A DNA stretch of 64,000 bases from Hippasteria phrygiana. Taxonomy: Eukaryota > Echinodermata > Asteroidea > Valvatida > Goniasteridae. This document shows, piece after piece, positions 12,310-22,109 of the stretch. Both the position numbers and the translations under genes were made by a program. The stretch is taken from NCBI GenBank assembly GCA_037893225.1, contig JAZGUH010000443.1, positions 186,001 to 250,000 on the forward strand, read 5' to 3'. The first letter of the stretch is position 1; every line of letters starts with the position of its first letter. A model generated the notes under the pieces. That model did no database searches, was not told where the DNA came from, and saw only the letters and a program-made list of their open reading frames with translations.

Positions 12310-12760
12310 GATCCATTCATGGATTGGACACAGTTGATGTATGTAGATCATTCAAGGCTTGGACTCACTAGTCTCAGTCATTCTGATGTAGATCATCAAG
12401 GCTTGTATTCGCATGGCATTAGATAGTCATTCTGATCAGCTGATGGAGATCATTCATGGCTAGGACTCATCACATGGCAGTAGAGTCACTCTGATCAGCG
12501 GAGATCATTCATGGCTTGGACTCGCATGGCAGTAGAGTCATCAGCAGAGATCATTCATGGCTTGGACTCGCATGGCAGTAGAGTCATCAGCAGAGATCAT
12601 TCATGGCTTGGACTCACATGGCAGTAGAGTCATCAGCAGAGATCATTCATGGCTTGGACTCGCATGGCAGTAGAGTCATCAGCAGAGATCATTCATGGCT
12701 TGGACTCACATGGCAGTAGAGTCATCAGCGGAATCATTCATGGCTTGGACTCGCATGGTC
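12310..12760. repeat. 46-bp minisatellite
   Basis: The unit is about 46 bp, containing GATCATTCATGGCTTGGACT followed by CRCATGGCAGTAGAGTCATC and AGCAGA. Five nearly identical copies run from about 12,500 to 12,740, with diverged and longer copies (extra TCTGAT) to the left. Open frames through it are a consequence of the repeat. Confidence 0.9.
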
Positions 12761-12779
12761 TTCTGATGTATGTACATGT

Positions 12780-13307
12780 AGATCATCAAGGCTTAGACTG
12801 CAAAACCAGGAATTTATTACAAATGCAAGAAAATTACAAGCTTTCCAACTGATACAAAGGCTGTTTAAAATGAACTGAATATCTTGCAGGCATGAGAGAG
12901 CTGATCGACAAGTTGTTCACATTGACTACATGTACACAATACAAATAGGAGGTAGCAACCTAAATACCAAAATGACCATGATGACACTGTAGATGGAAAT
13001 GGGAAAAAAAAACAATCAGCCAAGCATGAAAGGACTGACAGACCAACATACATGTACATGTGTACAGATAAACTAATATGCAAGAAAGCTACGCAAACAT
13101 AACAGGGAGTTCCACTTAACGTTTATCTCAGAACTTTATTTTCTGTGAACTGGGTCAAAGCTGTAATTGCAATGACAACAAAATAAATAAATAAAACACC
13201 ACCAAAAAAAACCTAAAAACAAATACCAACTTTTGCACAAAAACACCACAAAGAGGATGCCGATCATCATTATTAGATCATTACTATTTATTCAGCAATT
13301 TCAAATT
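12780..13307. repeat. Degenerate unit of the 0.9-kb tandem array, left of the DIRS insertion
   Basis: Shares GCAAAACCAGGAATTTATTA, AAGCTTTCCAACTGATAC and AAATACCAACTTTTG...ATTTATTCAGCAATTTCA with the units at 26,440-29,340. The DIRS element begins at its right edge. Confidence 0.7.
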
Positions 13308-13347
13308 CCCCCCCCACAGTAGTGTGGGACGAGTCTACTAGCGAATA

Positions 13348-13473
13348 CTTACCCGTAGAGCCACTACCAATGCATATTTCCCTAGAGGGCGCAATACACT
13401 CGCTAAGATTTCACACAATAGCCTTCCCACCATGCCCCGCGGCACACCCGCCATGTTAGCTTCCTCTTTTCTC
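13348..13473. repeat. DIRS inverted terminal repeat, 3' side
   Basis: Runs from CTTACCCGTAGAGCC to CTTCCTCTTTTCTC. It is the exact reverse complement, as far as I can read, of 19,218-19,343, and is 126 bp like its partner. Outside it lies a unique edge, 13,308-13,347, beginning with a C-run. Confidence 0.93.
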
Positions 13474-13527
13474 GAGCGATAGCAGGCAAATGCGCATCGA
13501 GCCCTTTGTGGGGAGGAGGGCGGGATG

Positions 13528-13624
13528 CTCTACGGGTAAGTATTCGCTAGTAGACTCGTCCCACACTACTGTGGGGGGGGGAGTCTACAGCGCTCATCTT
13601 ACCCGTAGAGCCACTACCAATGCA
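13528..13624. repeat. DIRS internal complementary region (ICR)
   Basis: Two joined pieces. 13,528-13,581 is complementary to the outer left edge (about 13,308-13,360), and 13,582-13,624 is complementary to the outer right edge (19,317-19,359, 43 bp). In the DIRS replication model this region pairs with both ends and templates completion of a circular DNA. Both complementary pieces appear intact. Confidence 0.9.
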
Positions 13625-13799
13625 GAGTAGCACCGCTTTTGGAGGTGGGAGTGAGATGCCACTGTGTGAGTCTAGGACACTCCATATAGAGGGGTATCAC
13701 TGTTGGGAGAAATTGGTTAATGCAACAGTATACAACCCTCAGTTACCAGCGGAAGTCACATAAACACGAGATGTGAGCTGACTGGTGGAGCGAACCCGT

Positions 13800-15060
13800 C
13801 TACTGGAGTTGCGTAGAGGTAGATTGCGAGGCCTGCGAGGCCGCAACGCTCGCTACCCGCAACGCCGCTCTTCCAGCACGTCCCTCAGTCTGGAGGACGT
13901 CTCGCAGGTAGCAGGCTGTGAAAGTGTTCGACGTCTTCCAGCATGCTGCCTGGGTGATATCGGCCAAGGGAACCCCTTTGAAGAAGGCCCATGACGTCGC
14001 CACTGCTCTGACGTCGTGAGCATGCACTTCAGAGCAGGCAGATGATGTATCCGGCCAGGTCTGTGAAGCCGTCCGAATAGCAGTCACAATCCAGCGCGTG
14101 ATGGTGCTCTGTGAGGCTGGACGATATGGAGGGGTGGAGGTGACGAACAGGCTCGTCGCCTTGCCCCGGATCAGTTGGGTCCTGTTGAGGTACCACTTGA
14201 GTGTGCGAACAGGGCACCATGTCCTATCTTCCAGTACAGATGACTGCGAGCGCATGTCTGGTACGAAGATGTCTGGTGGAGCAAAGGACTCGGACTGGTT
14301 CTTCGTGAGAAAGGACGCATTTGGGACTAGACGCACCCCATTCGGTTCCCAGCGAATGTGGCCCGGATCAACAGATAGGGCATGTAGTTCGCTACGACGC
14401 CGTGACGTCGCCACCGCTAGCAAGAAAGCGAGCTTGACGGATAAGTCGAACAAGGTCGCCTGGCCCATTGGTTCGTAGGGGGCGCGTGATAGCGCCCCCA
14501 GAACGTTGGAGAGGTCCCAAGAAGGAAGGAGCTTACGAGTTGGTGGCCTCTCTAGAAACATTCCTCGAAGGATGTGACCCAGGGCATGGTTACTGGTAAT
14601 TGATGACCCGTCCGCGAAACCTTGGACGGCCGCAATAGCCGAACGGTAGTTCCGGATCGTGGCTACTGCGAGGCCCGAGTTGAACAGGTAAACAAAGAAG
14701 TCACCAATGTCGGTTATAGGTGAATTGACTGGATCAACCGAATGCCGTCCACACCATTTGTAGTAATGGCGTAGGCGGCTATTGTAGACTCTCCTCGTGG
14801 AAGGTCTACGACTGCGTGCCGCGAATACGGCAGCGTCCTGCGAAAGGCCCGCTGCTCGGAAGGAGCGTTGGACAATGTCCAGCACGTCAGGTGAAGATCC
14901 CCGGGTGCTGGGTGAATGAACCTCGAGCGAGGCTGAGACAGAATGTCCGGTCGAGGTGGAAGAATTAATGGTCGGTGCACCAAGAGCCGGATCAACCGGG
15001 GGAACCAGGGTTGACGTGGCCAAAACGGGGCGACAAGGAGAATCCTGCATCGTTCCTGTT
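13800..15060 (-). CDS. DIRS tyrosine recombinase (C-terminal part of an open frame that reaches back to 16,769)
   Basis: The recombinase begins roughly at the SRRPSTRRVYNSRLRHYYKW segment. The catalytic core shows the first Arg in SRRRSELHAL, a His-x-x-Arg box in HDVRAVATSWA, then WKTSNTFTACYLRDV with the Trp/His-position residue and the Tyr nucleophile. It would cut and rejoin the circular cDNA during integration. The same frame stays open for 989 codons (16,769-13,800). The upstream 500-odd codons overlap the RT frame and show no domain I recognise, so the true start is uncertain. It overlaps the end of the RT ORF by roughly 350 bp. Confidence 0.88.
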
Positions 15061-16840
15061 CTATCTTCGTCAGTACCCGAGGGATCAGGGATATCGGCGG
15101 AAAAGCGTACGCGAACATCCCTTCCCAGGGCATCGAGAGGGCGTCGACATGCCACGCCCTCGGATCTGGGTATCTGGTGCAATAGACCGGCAGCTGGTTG
15201 TTGACCGCTGACGCAAACAGGTCTACATGAGGGCGGTCGATGAGCGTGAAGATTTGCGCGACCACCCGGGGATGTAGCGTCCACTCTGTTGGACGGATTA
15301 CTCCCCTGGAGAGGGCATCGGCTATCGAGTTGTCCGCTCCTGGGATGTGGAAGGCCGACAACGTGATGTTGGACCTTATGCACCAATGGAGTACTTCCCA
15401 CGTCAGGAGGCAGAGCTGGGGTGACCGTGTGCCTCCCTCGTGGTTGAGGTATGCCACAACTGTGACATTGTCGCATTTGATTAGGACAGACCGATCCCGG
15501 ACGTACGGTTGAAAATGTCTGAGGGCATTGAACACCGCCAGCATCTCCAGAACATTGATATGTAGGGATCGCTGGTCCGGAGTCCACTCTCCCGCGGCCT
15601 GGCGCGGGTAAAGCAGAGCTCCCCAACCCAAGCCCGAGGCGTCCGTTGTTACGGTTACCGTCGGTTGTGGCTGCGGAAAGGTCACTCCGCGCATGAGGTT
15701 TGACGGATCGGACCACCACCCCAGGTGTGGGCGTAGAAATACCGGAACCGGAACCATATGATGGATGAGGTGGTATTTCGTTCGGAAGTGAGCGAGGAGC
15801 TGGAGCTGGAGCGGGCGCATGTGGAGTCGGCAGTGAGGCACGAGATCCACCATGCTTGCCATGAGGCCGAGCAGTTTCAGCCATGCTGCTGCTGGGGCCA
15901 ATGTTACTGCGAGGAATAGATCGACGCACTGCTGCAGATTCTGAACTCGCCTGTCCGTCGGGAAAACCATGCTCGTTCGGAGGTTTATGACAGCCCCTAA
16001 GAACGTTGGGAGTTGTGTAGGAATTGGGTGTGATTTTCCTCTGTTTATCAGAAACCCAAGACGCGTGGCTAACTGTACGGTGGAGGCGAGCGCTCGGCTG
16101 GTTTCGTGCCGTGAACGGCCCACTATCAGCCAGTCGTCCAAATACATGAAGATTGAAATGCCGCTCGCGTGGAGGGCTGCTCCCACCGACTTCACAATCC
16201 TCGTGAAAACCCGAGGGGATGTGGACAGTCCGAATGGGAGAGCCGTAAATTCGTAAGTCACGTTTCGCTAACGGAAGCGGAGGAACCGATAGTGACTCGG
16301 AAGAATGGGGACATGAAGATACGCGTCCTGCAGGTCGAGTGTAGCCGCCCATGCTTGGGCCGGAATCGAACCGAGGACCACCCGGAGCGTGTCCATACGG
16401 AACCGTTTGGGGCGGATGAAGCTGTTTAAGGGCTTCAGGTTGAGAATAGGCCGCCAAGTTCCCGTGTCCATTTTTGGTGTGAGGAAAAAGGACGATAGGA
16501 AACCAGGCGACCTCCCCGACCGCGGAACCACGCGTATCGCTTTGTTCCGGAGGAGAGACTCGATTTCCGACTCTAGCGCCAGGCGTTTGGCGGGGTCGGA
16601 TGGAGTTTCCGTGTGACGAATTACTGTGTCCGACGGGGGGGTGCTCGTGAATTCCAATGCGTACCCGTGCTGGATTGTCTTGAGCACCCACCGGTCGGAG
16701 ACGACCTGGGACCAGGGCCCTGCGAAGGCTTGGAGGCGGCCACCCACGGGCCCGGCTGTGGGGGGCCACCAGGGTATGGGCGCGTCACTTACGCCACCCT
16801 CCGGAAAACCGGGGGGCCGACGGCTTAAAGGTCTGGCCAC
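14714..16840 (-). CDS. DIRS reverse transcriptase / RNase H, interrupted by one TAG
   Basis: Frame from 16,840 to 14,714. RT motif A is LDLQDAYLHVPI, motif B region is ALPFGLSTSPRVF, and the catalytic box is FMYLDDWLIV. RNase H follows with TDASGLGWG, the Glu in NVLEMLAVF, KCDNVTVVAYLN and ADALSRG. After this come about 200 residues with VDLFAS and PFWPRQPWFPRL, a region that in DIRS elements has been linked to an adenine-methyltransferase-like domain; I cannot confirm that here. A TAG at 16,268-16,270 falls between motifs A and B in an otherwise open frame. The ORF start overlaps the gag-like ORF end by 56 bp in another frame. Confidence 0.9.
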
Positions 16841-19070
16841 GCGGTCGGAAGGATTGGCCTCGGCGGGGACCCGTATATGGAGGGCGTGCCGAAGATTGAG
16901 CCGTTGACGCGGCGGGAAAACGCCCGCGGGTTCTGCCCTGTGGAAGCCTGGAGCGTCCTGCTGGGGCCCGGGGGGTCGACTTGGCCTTAGGTTGAGGCTG
17001 TGCTGTCGATTTCTGGGCAGGCTTGCGAAGATTTATCTTATCGGTAGCCTCTATTCGCTTCGCTTCGGCCTCCATGGAGTCCTGGAACTGATTGGCGAAT
17101 AAATCCGGGCCAAATAATGGTAAAGCCTCTATCCGCTTCCTGGCCCCTTCCGAGGGGAGGTACAGGGAATCGAGGATATTGGCCCGACGGACGGATGTTG
17201 CCATCACCGAAATACGAGCAAACTGCTCCAAAGTCAGGCGGAGGGTTTCGTCAAGGCAGCGGAAGGCTGCGGAGAGCATGTCCGCAGGAACGGTAGCCCC
17301 GTCCTCACAGCCTCTGACCAGATACTCCGACAGCAGTAGGAGGAACGAGGTCGAGCGCATGCCGAATCTGGAGGCCCAGTCTGTCTTCCTCAAAGTGTCC
17401 TCGATCTTATTTCTAGTACGATCGGTAAAGAGGGCACGTGTCGAACCCGACCCACTACCATCAGCGGCCAGCTTGTCTCTGGCAGAGTCAGGGACTGTTG
17501 GTACTGTAAAATAGTCGTCAAAGTCCTTCGACGGGAAACGGAAATAACCGTTGGTACGTTTGTCGAAGGACTGCCACGTTTTGCGATCCGCTACGGCCTG
17601 GATATGTTTAATGCAAAACTGGTCCAGGGGTAGGATCGGAAAGGGCGTCGAGCGTCCCGCAGGGATATCCGATGCGGTACGCTGTTTGAACGATTGCTGG
17701 GCCGAGGGTTTAGGTTCTTCAGCGGAAGTGTCCGGAAGACCCAAAACCCGGATCATGTCGCGTTGAACCAGACGCAACTGTGTCTCGATGGGGGAGAGAT
17801 GATGTGTGTCAAGCATGTCACCCTCTGCATCAGACAACCCCTGGTCCGAACCCGTGGCCTCCGTAGCTGGTGTACGCTCGCGATGGAGGGGCACCGCCGG
17901 CACTGAATCCCCATCCGACTCCGAGAAAACTGCTGAAGGGTGGATGGAAATGGCCGGAGGTGAGGCCGGGGCACGACCCAAAGCCTGGGGGAGATGTTGG
18001 TCACGACGAACCCAACCCTGGATGTCCCGAGTCGGCGGAGCGACAACGGGGGCGACACTGGGGGCGAGTTGACCGAAGTGCGGGGCCGGCTGACCCATCT
18101 GGGGGGCAAGCAGGCCCGCGCTCGGGGCGAGTTGGCCCGCAATGGGGGCGAACCGTCCCGTGTCCGGGGCGAGTCGGCCAGCGTGTGGGGCGAGTTGGCC
18201 CACTGGCGCGAACCCCGCAGTTGACAAGGTCGACAGGGACGCGGTGAACGCCTGGAAAGCCTGTAAGAGATCCGCATTGGAAATGGACTCCGCATGTTTG
18301 CGGTGTTTCCGGGAGCGGTCCGAGGACGATGGTGTGTCCGAGGAACGGTGACGTTTCTTACGCGATTTCCCTTTCTTGACTGGGCGACCCCGCAAAACCT
18401 CAGTATCCGAGGGCTCGGTGGAGGGCGGGATCGCTGGAATTCCGGAGCATCGGAGTAAGTCCGAGGCAGAGGAATAACTCGCAACGGGGACCCATGGGTC
18501 CCCCACCGAACGGCCAGGGGCTAACAGCCCGGGCGGATCGGTGATTGCGCTGCCCGCCAGGGTGGCACCGCTACCCTGGGTCCCGTGGTCATATGCCAGT
18601 GACCCATGGGTAGAGGCGGGCAGATTGGTCACGCTGAGCGTGGCCGTAGCCTTGGCCACACTGCCCGGGATCGGGGGGTGGCCAGAGGCAAATGAAGGCA
18701 ACTCGGCGGGGAGGGTGTCCCGCTTGCCTTTGAAGCTTTGGACCGTGGTGCGCGATTTTTGGCGACTCTTACCGGTCAGCTTCTGAGTCGGCTGGTTTTC
18801 CCCGTTATCCGCGGCCGGGGGAACGGGCTGAATATAGCCCGATCCCCGGCCTATGGGGAGGCCACTGCCCGTTTCCGGGCAGCGGAGTGAAGTCTGTGTA
18901 CGGGGGAGGGTGGCCCCAACAGATTCACGGTCGGAGGCAAGGCCATGGGAGGAGGGTGTCTCCCTGGGCTCGCCCCCCGGAGGTGCGGGCAGTCCCGTGG
19001 AACCCACGTCCACGGGTACCGCCCCGCACCGAGCCGACTTACGCTTCACATTTTTCTCCCGTGAAGCCAT
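16785..19070 (-). CDS. DIRS gag-like protein
   Basis: 761 residues with no enzyme domain, starting MASREKNVKRKSARCG at the first ATG inside the inverted repeat. The N-terminal third is low complexity, with a basic patch (KKGKSRKKRHRSSDTPSS). Near residues 285-335 there are about seven copies of a seven-residue unit of the form QLAPxxG (18,060-18,215). The middle is predicted globular (YFRFPSKDFDDYFTVP, TSFLLLLSEYLVRGCE). The C-terminus is rich in Arg, Gly and Pro, suited to nucleic-acid binding. This fits the first ORF of DIRS elements by position and composition only. Confidence 0.75.
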   Translation of the reverse strand: MASREKNVKRKSARCGAVPVDVGSTGLPAPPGGEPRETPSSHGLASDRESVGATLPRTQTSLRCPETGSGLPIGRGSGYIQPVPPAADNGENQPTQKLTGKSRQKSRTTVQSFKGKRDTLPAELPSFASGHPPIPGSVAKATATLSVTNLPASTHGSLAYDHGTQGSGATLAGSAITDPPGLLAPGRSVGDPWVPVASYSSASDLLRCSGIPAIPPSTEPSDTEVLRGRPVKKGKSRKKRHRSSDTPSSSDRSRKHRKHAESISNADLLQAFQAFTASLSTLSTAGFAPVGQLAPHAGRLAPDTGRFAPIAGQLAPSAGLLAPQMGQPAPHFGQLAPSVAPVVAPPTRDIQGWVRRDQHLPQALGRAPASPPAISIHPSAVFSESDGDSVPAVPLHRERTPATEATGSDQGLSDAEGDMLDTHHLSPIETQLRLVQRDMIRVLGLPDTSAEEPKPSAQQSFKQRTASDIPAGRSTPFPILPLDQFCIKHIQAVADRKTWQSFDKRTNGYFRFPSKDFDDYFTVPTVPDSARDKLAADGSGSGSTRALFTDRTRNKIEDTLRKTDWASRFGMRSTSFLLLLSEYLVRGCEDGATVPADMLSAAFRCLDETLRLTLEQFARISVMATSVRRANILDSLYLPSEGARKRIEALPLFGPDLFANQFQDSMEAEAKRIEATDKINLRKPAQKSTAQPQPKAKSTPRAPAGRSRLPQGRTRGRFPAASTAQSSARPPYTGPRRGQSFRPRGQTFKPSAPRFSGGWRK
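18060..18215 (-). repeat. Coding 21-bp repeat in the gag-like ORF
   Basis: DNA words of the type GGGGCGAGTTGGCCCGC repeat about seven times in frame, giving LAPxxG heptads with variable xx. Confidence 0.85.
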
Positions 19071-19217
19071 GAATATCGAAATAACAAACTAAACACAAGA
19101 ATACAAACTCTACAATCTTTATTCAAGAATACTTAGCAAATGTACGGCAGACGTAGACGTAAACTGCGTGTATAACGCCACTGAAAAAATTTCACGTCCT
19201 ACGCTGATCAGCGCTAA

Positions 19218-19343
19218 GAGAAAAGAGGAAGCTAACATGGCGGGTGTGCCGCGGGGCATGGTGGGAAGGCTATTGTGTGAAATCTTAGCGAGTGTATTGC
19301 GCCCTCTAGGGAAATATGCATTGGTAGTGGCTCTACGGGTAAG
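19218..19343. repeat. DIRS inverted terminal repeat, 5' side
   Basis: Reverse complement of 13,348-13,473, 126 bp. The outer edge 19,344-19,359 (ATGAGCGCTGTAGACT) is not shared with the other repeat but is found complemented in the ICR. Confidence 0.93.
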
Positions 19344-19359
19344 ATGAGCGCTGTAGACT

Positions 19360-20010
19360 GAGTAATTTCACAAACGGAATACCGGTATATACAAAATATC
19401 ATAATACATGTATATTACACGTACCAAAGACAAACTAGTAGCTTTCTAAAAAAATATATATAATTACATCAAAGATGAGGTGGGCCTCATCAGAGGCTTT
19501 GGGTAGACCACAGCATCAAGCTACACACTAAACGTGCAGCTGTATTGACCTCTGCTTGGTTGCGTATCTAGGATGTGGACACATTTTCACTGTTATGTCC
19601 AACAGCTTGATAACTTTCATAGGCAGTGCCTTCAGGCTTCAGGGCATTGCAAGTGTACAGGACAAGGTACTGTACCACACGTGGAGGTCCTAGAACTTGA
19701 ATCAACAAAATAGTAGCCTTTCTATCAAGGTCCCAACTTTGATGGGCTGGTCATCTTACAGGAATGGATGGCAGTCACCTTCCAAAGCACACTTTCTATG
19801 GAAGGCTGCCTGGTGTCTGGAGTGATCTGGCTAACACAAAATATGGAAGTAGTTTACTTGTACGAACGAGTAATGATAATAATATTTTTTTCAGGCACTT
19901 GTTTACAATAAAAATGCAAACAAAGTAGACAAGTGTAACCGAGGGGGTTGGTTATAAGAATGTTTTACTTTAAGGGAACAGGGATGTGGAGGCACAAAGA
20001 AACAGGTTTA
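19360..20010. repeat. Degenerate unit of the 0.9-kb tandem array, right of the DIRS insertion
   Basis: Shares AGTAATTTCACA, CATAATACATGTATATTACA and, further on, GATGGGCTGGTC and ACACAAAATATGGAA with the 26,440-29,340 units. The DIRS element therefore sits inside this array. Confidence 0.65.
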
Positions 20011-21689
20011 AGTTTCCGGTAATTTATTTACATACAATTCTAGACTGTGGATATATATATACACACAGTTGGTAGTTCCAACAGTCTATATTTAAAAATA
20101 CAGCTTTTCAAACCAAGCAAAAACGACAGTCAATGTATTATCTGTAAAGGAATAAAACAAACAAAAATAAATAGTCAATACATAGTCGTTTATATTCGAG
20201 CATTACCCTAATAGTTTACGTTAATTTACAATTGTATTTACTAGAGTGTGAGCGAGGCAATAATTTGTTCTATAAATTTGTGGTATCAATTCCCTGTATA
20301 CATCATGTAAACTTTTCTGGTCACGAATATCAAACAAAAATGTGAAATCAAAATGTATCTGTGATCACTCAAGAAAAGCTCAATTTGCCAAGTACAGGGG
20401 CATTTAAGTTGCCTCGGGAAAGTTTGTAATTTACTCTATAATTTCACAATAATATGCACACTAAACATGTACGGTGAGCTTTCTAAACTTGTATTGCCAA
20501 TAACAATTATTTGTCGCAGAATCTTTAAGCATTTACGTTACATGGAAGTTCCACTTATACCATTCAAAATTGGGCATAGTTTTCATCATTGATAAACTGA
20601 GATGCACACATTTGATCAAAACACCTACCAGCAATATGTATATAAGCTGGGGTTGACGAATACGGCACAGCTAAGCCGGCTGTACAGAAGGTATAAGGCA
20701 CGTCAAGATGTAAACTGTAAAGTACAAGAAAATGTTCTGTGATTTTATATTATTTATAATTGTTCTTCAAATACTACCTTATCTTGTTTTCCTCACTCCC
20801 GCAAAACAATCTATTTCCGTGAAAGTATTAAACATGTTCAAGTATTGGACTTCCACGTTTGCCTTTTGTCCTCATGAACTTAAGAAAATATACAATTGAT
20901 ATGAGGCTCCACAGATGCATATTTTACAAAGTGAGACCTTCATATGTGCTAATTACAGTAATTAAAACCATTGTGAACTTGTACTTGGGCGTGGATTCGT
21001 CTGTAAATACTAAATAGATTCCATTCCACTTCAGTTCAAATCTCATTTAGGTATTTCAACCTCGAAAATTGGCATCACATGTACATGTTTCTCAGCAAAC
21101 TATACGGGTACTTCTATTTCCTCAAAATTGTATCACTTCAGGATTGCTTGAATATACGTGTAGTCAGGATTGCAGAGATTCAACAGTTCGTTTTACTCAA
21201 TTAATATCTTAGTCTACTATGATGCATTGATACTTCCTCCGACCGATTCAACACTTATAAGAGGTGAGTTTCTCAAAATACTATGTATTAAAGGATTGTA
21301 CATGTTCTACTAACGATAAGAAATATTTATAACTTACCATGCGGCGTCCCCCGACCTGTGCCAACCGACGAATGTGCTGAAAACACTGGGCAATTCTAAC
21401 GGTATTTGGCTGCAAGTGCTAACGTAGCAACGTCGTAACGTGTACGTATTTAAATTACAGAACCAACGATGATGTTCACACAAGGGAACTCAAGAACAGA
21501 GTGACTAAAGTAAATTTTGCACTGAGCCAAGAAAGCTACAGCCAAAGGTTTCACATCTAAATAAGAGCATGGTGAGAGGCAGTATAGCGCAACAATAGCT
21601 TATTGTTCTCGGCTGCACAGCTACATATGTATCTAGAGCATCGCACAATGCAGAGTAAACTGGGTTGGTGCAAGAATAGGGCACTGTGC
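20011..21689. other. AT-rich intergenic stretch
   Basis: No convincing ORF, RNA gene or inverted repeat was seen. A short TA run lies at about 20,052. Nothing else to report. Confidence 0.5.
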
Positions 21690-22109
21690 TATTATTATTA
21701 TTATTATCTTTGTTTTACCAGGGAGACCCATTCACATAAACTTGTGGTCTTCCATGGGGCCCTGGGAAATATAATTAAAATAAATATAACATAAATATAA
21801 TTTCAAATATACTATTAAAAATGTACACCAGACATAAAATGGTAAAACAACAAAACACGAACAGAAAGGTTAAAACAATAATATACAGAAATAGAATTGA
21901 AATATAAAAATAAAATAGGTAAATTACCATCAAAGTACACATATATACATACGGGAATCCGAATAAAACTAATAAAACTAATTTCAAAATCTGTCAAAAA
22001 TATATAAAGGTTTCGATTTGTAATAGTTAAAATAATACAAATAGAATTATATAAATAAAACTGGGTGGGTTTATACAAATAGAAATTAAAACAGCGAAAG
22101 ATAAAATAA

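Larger units (their letters stand above)
13308..19359 (-). mobile_element. DIRS-type tyrosine-recombinase retrotransposon, structurally complete
   Basis: A 6.05-kb GC-rich element in AT-rich DNA. Read on the minus strand it has a 126-bp inverted terminal repeat (19,343-19,218), a gag-like ORF (19,070-16,785), an RT/RNase H ORF (16,840-14,714), an overlapping ORF ending in a tyrosine recombinase (to 13,800), an internal complementary region (13,624-13,528) and the second inverted repeat (13,473-13,348). This is the layout of DIRS elements, which replicate through a circular intermediate and integrate with a recombinase rather than a DDE integrase. By eye the two inverted repeats are identical, which implies a young insertion. 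The one clear defect is an in-frame TAG in the RT. Confidence 0.93.

Noticed and set aside
12310..12760. CRISPR-like array of regularly spaced repeats
   Set aside because: The units are directly abutting 46-bp minisatellite copies without distinct spacers, in an animal genome with introns.
14098..18786. Several plus-strand ORFs of 70-140 codons across the DIRS element
   Set aside because: They are antisense shadows of the GC-rich minus-strand ORFs and show no domains.
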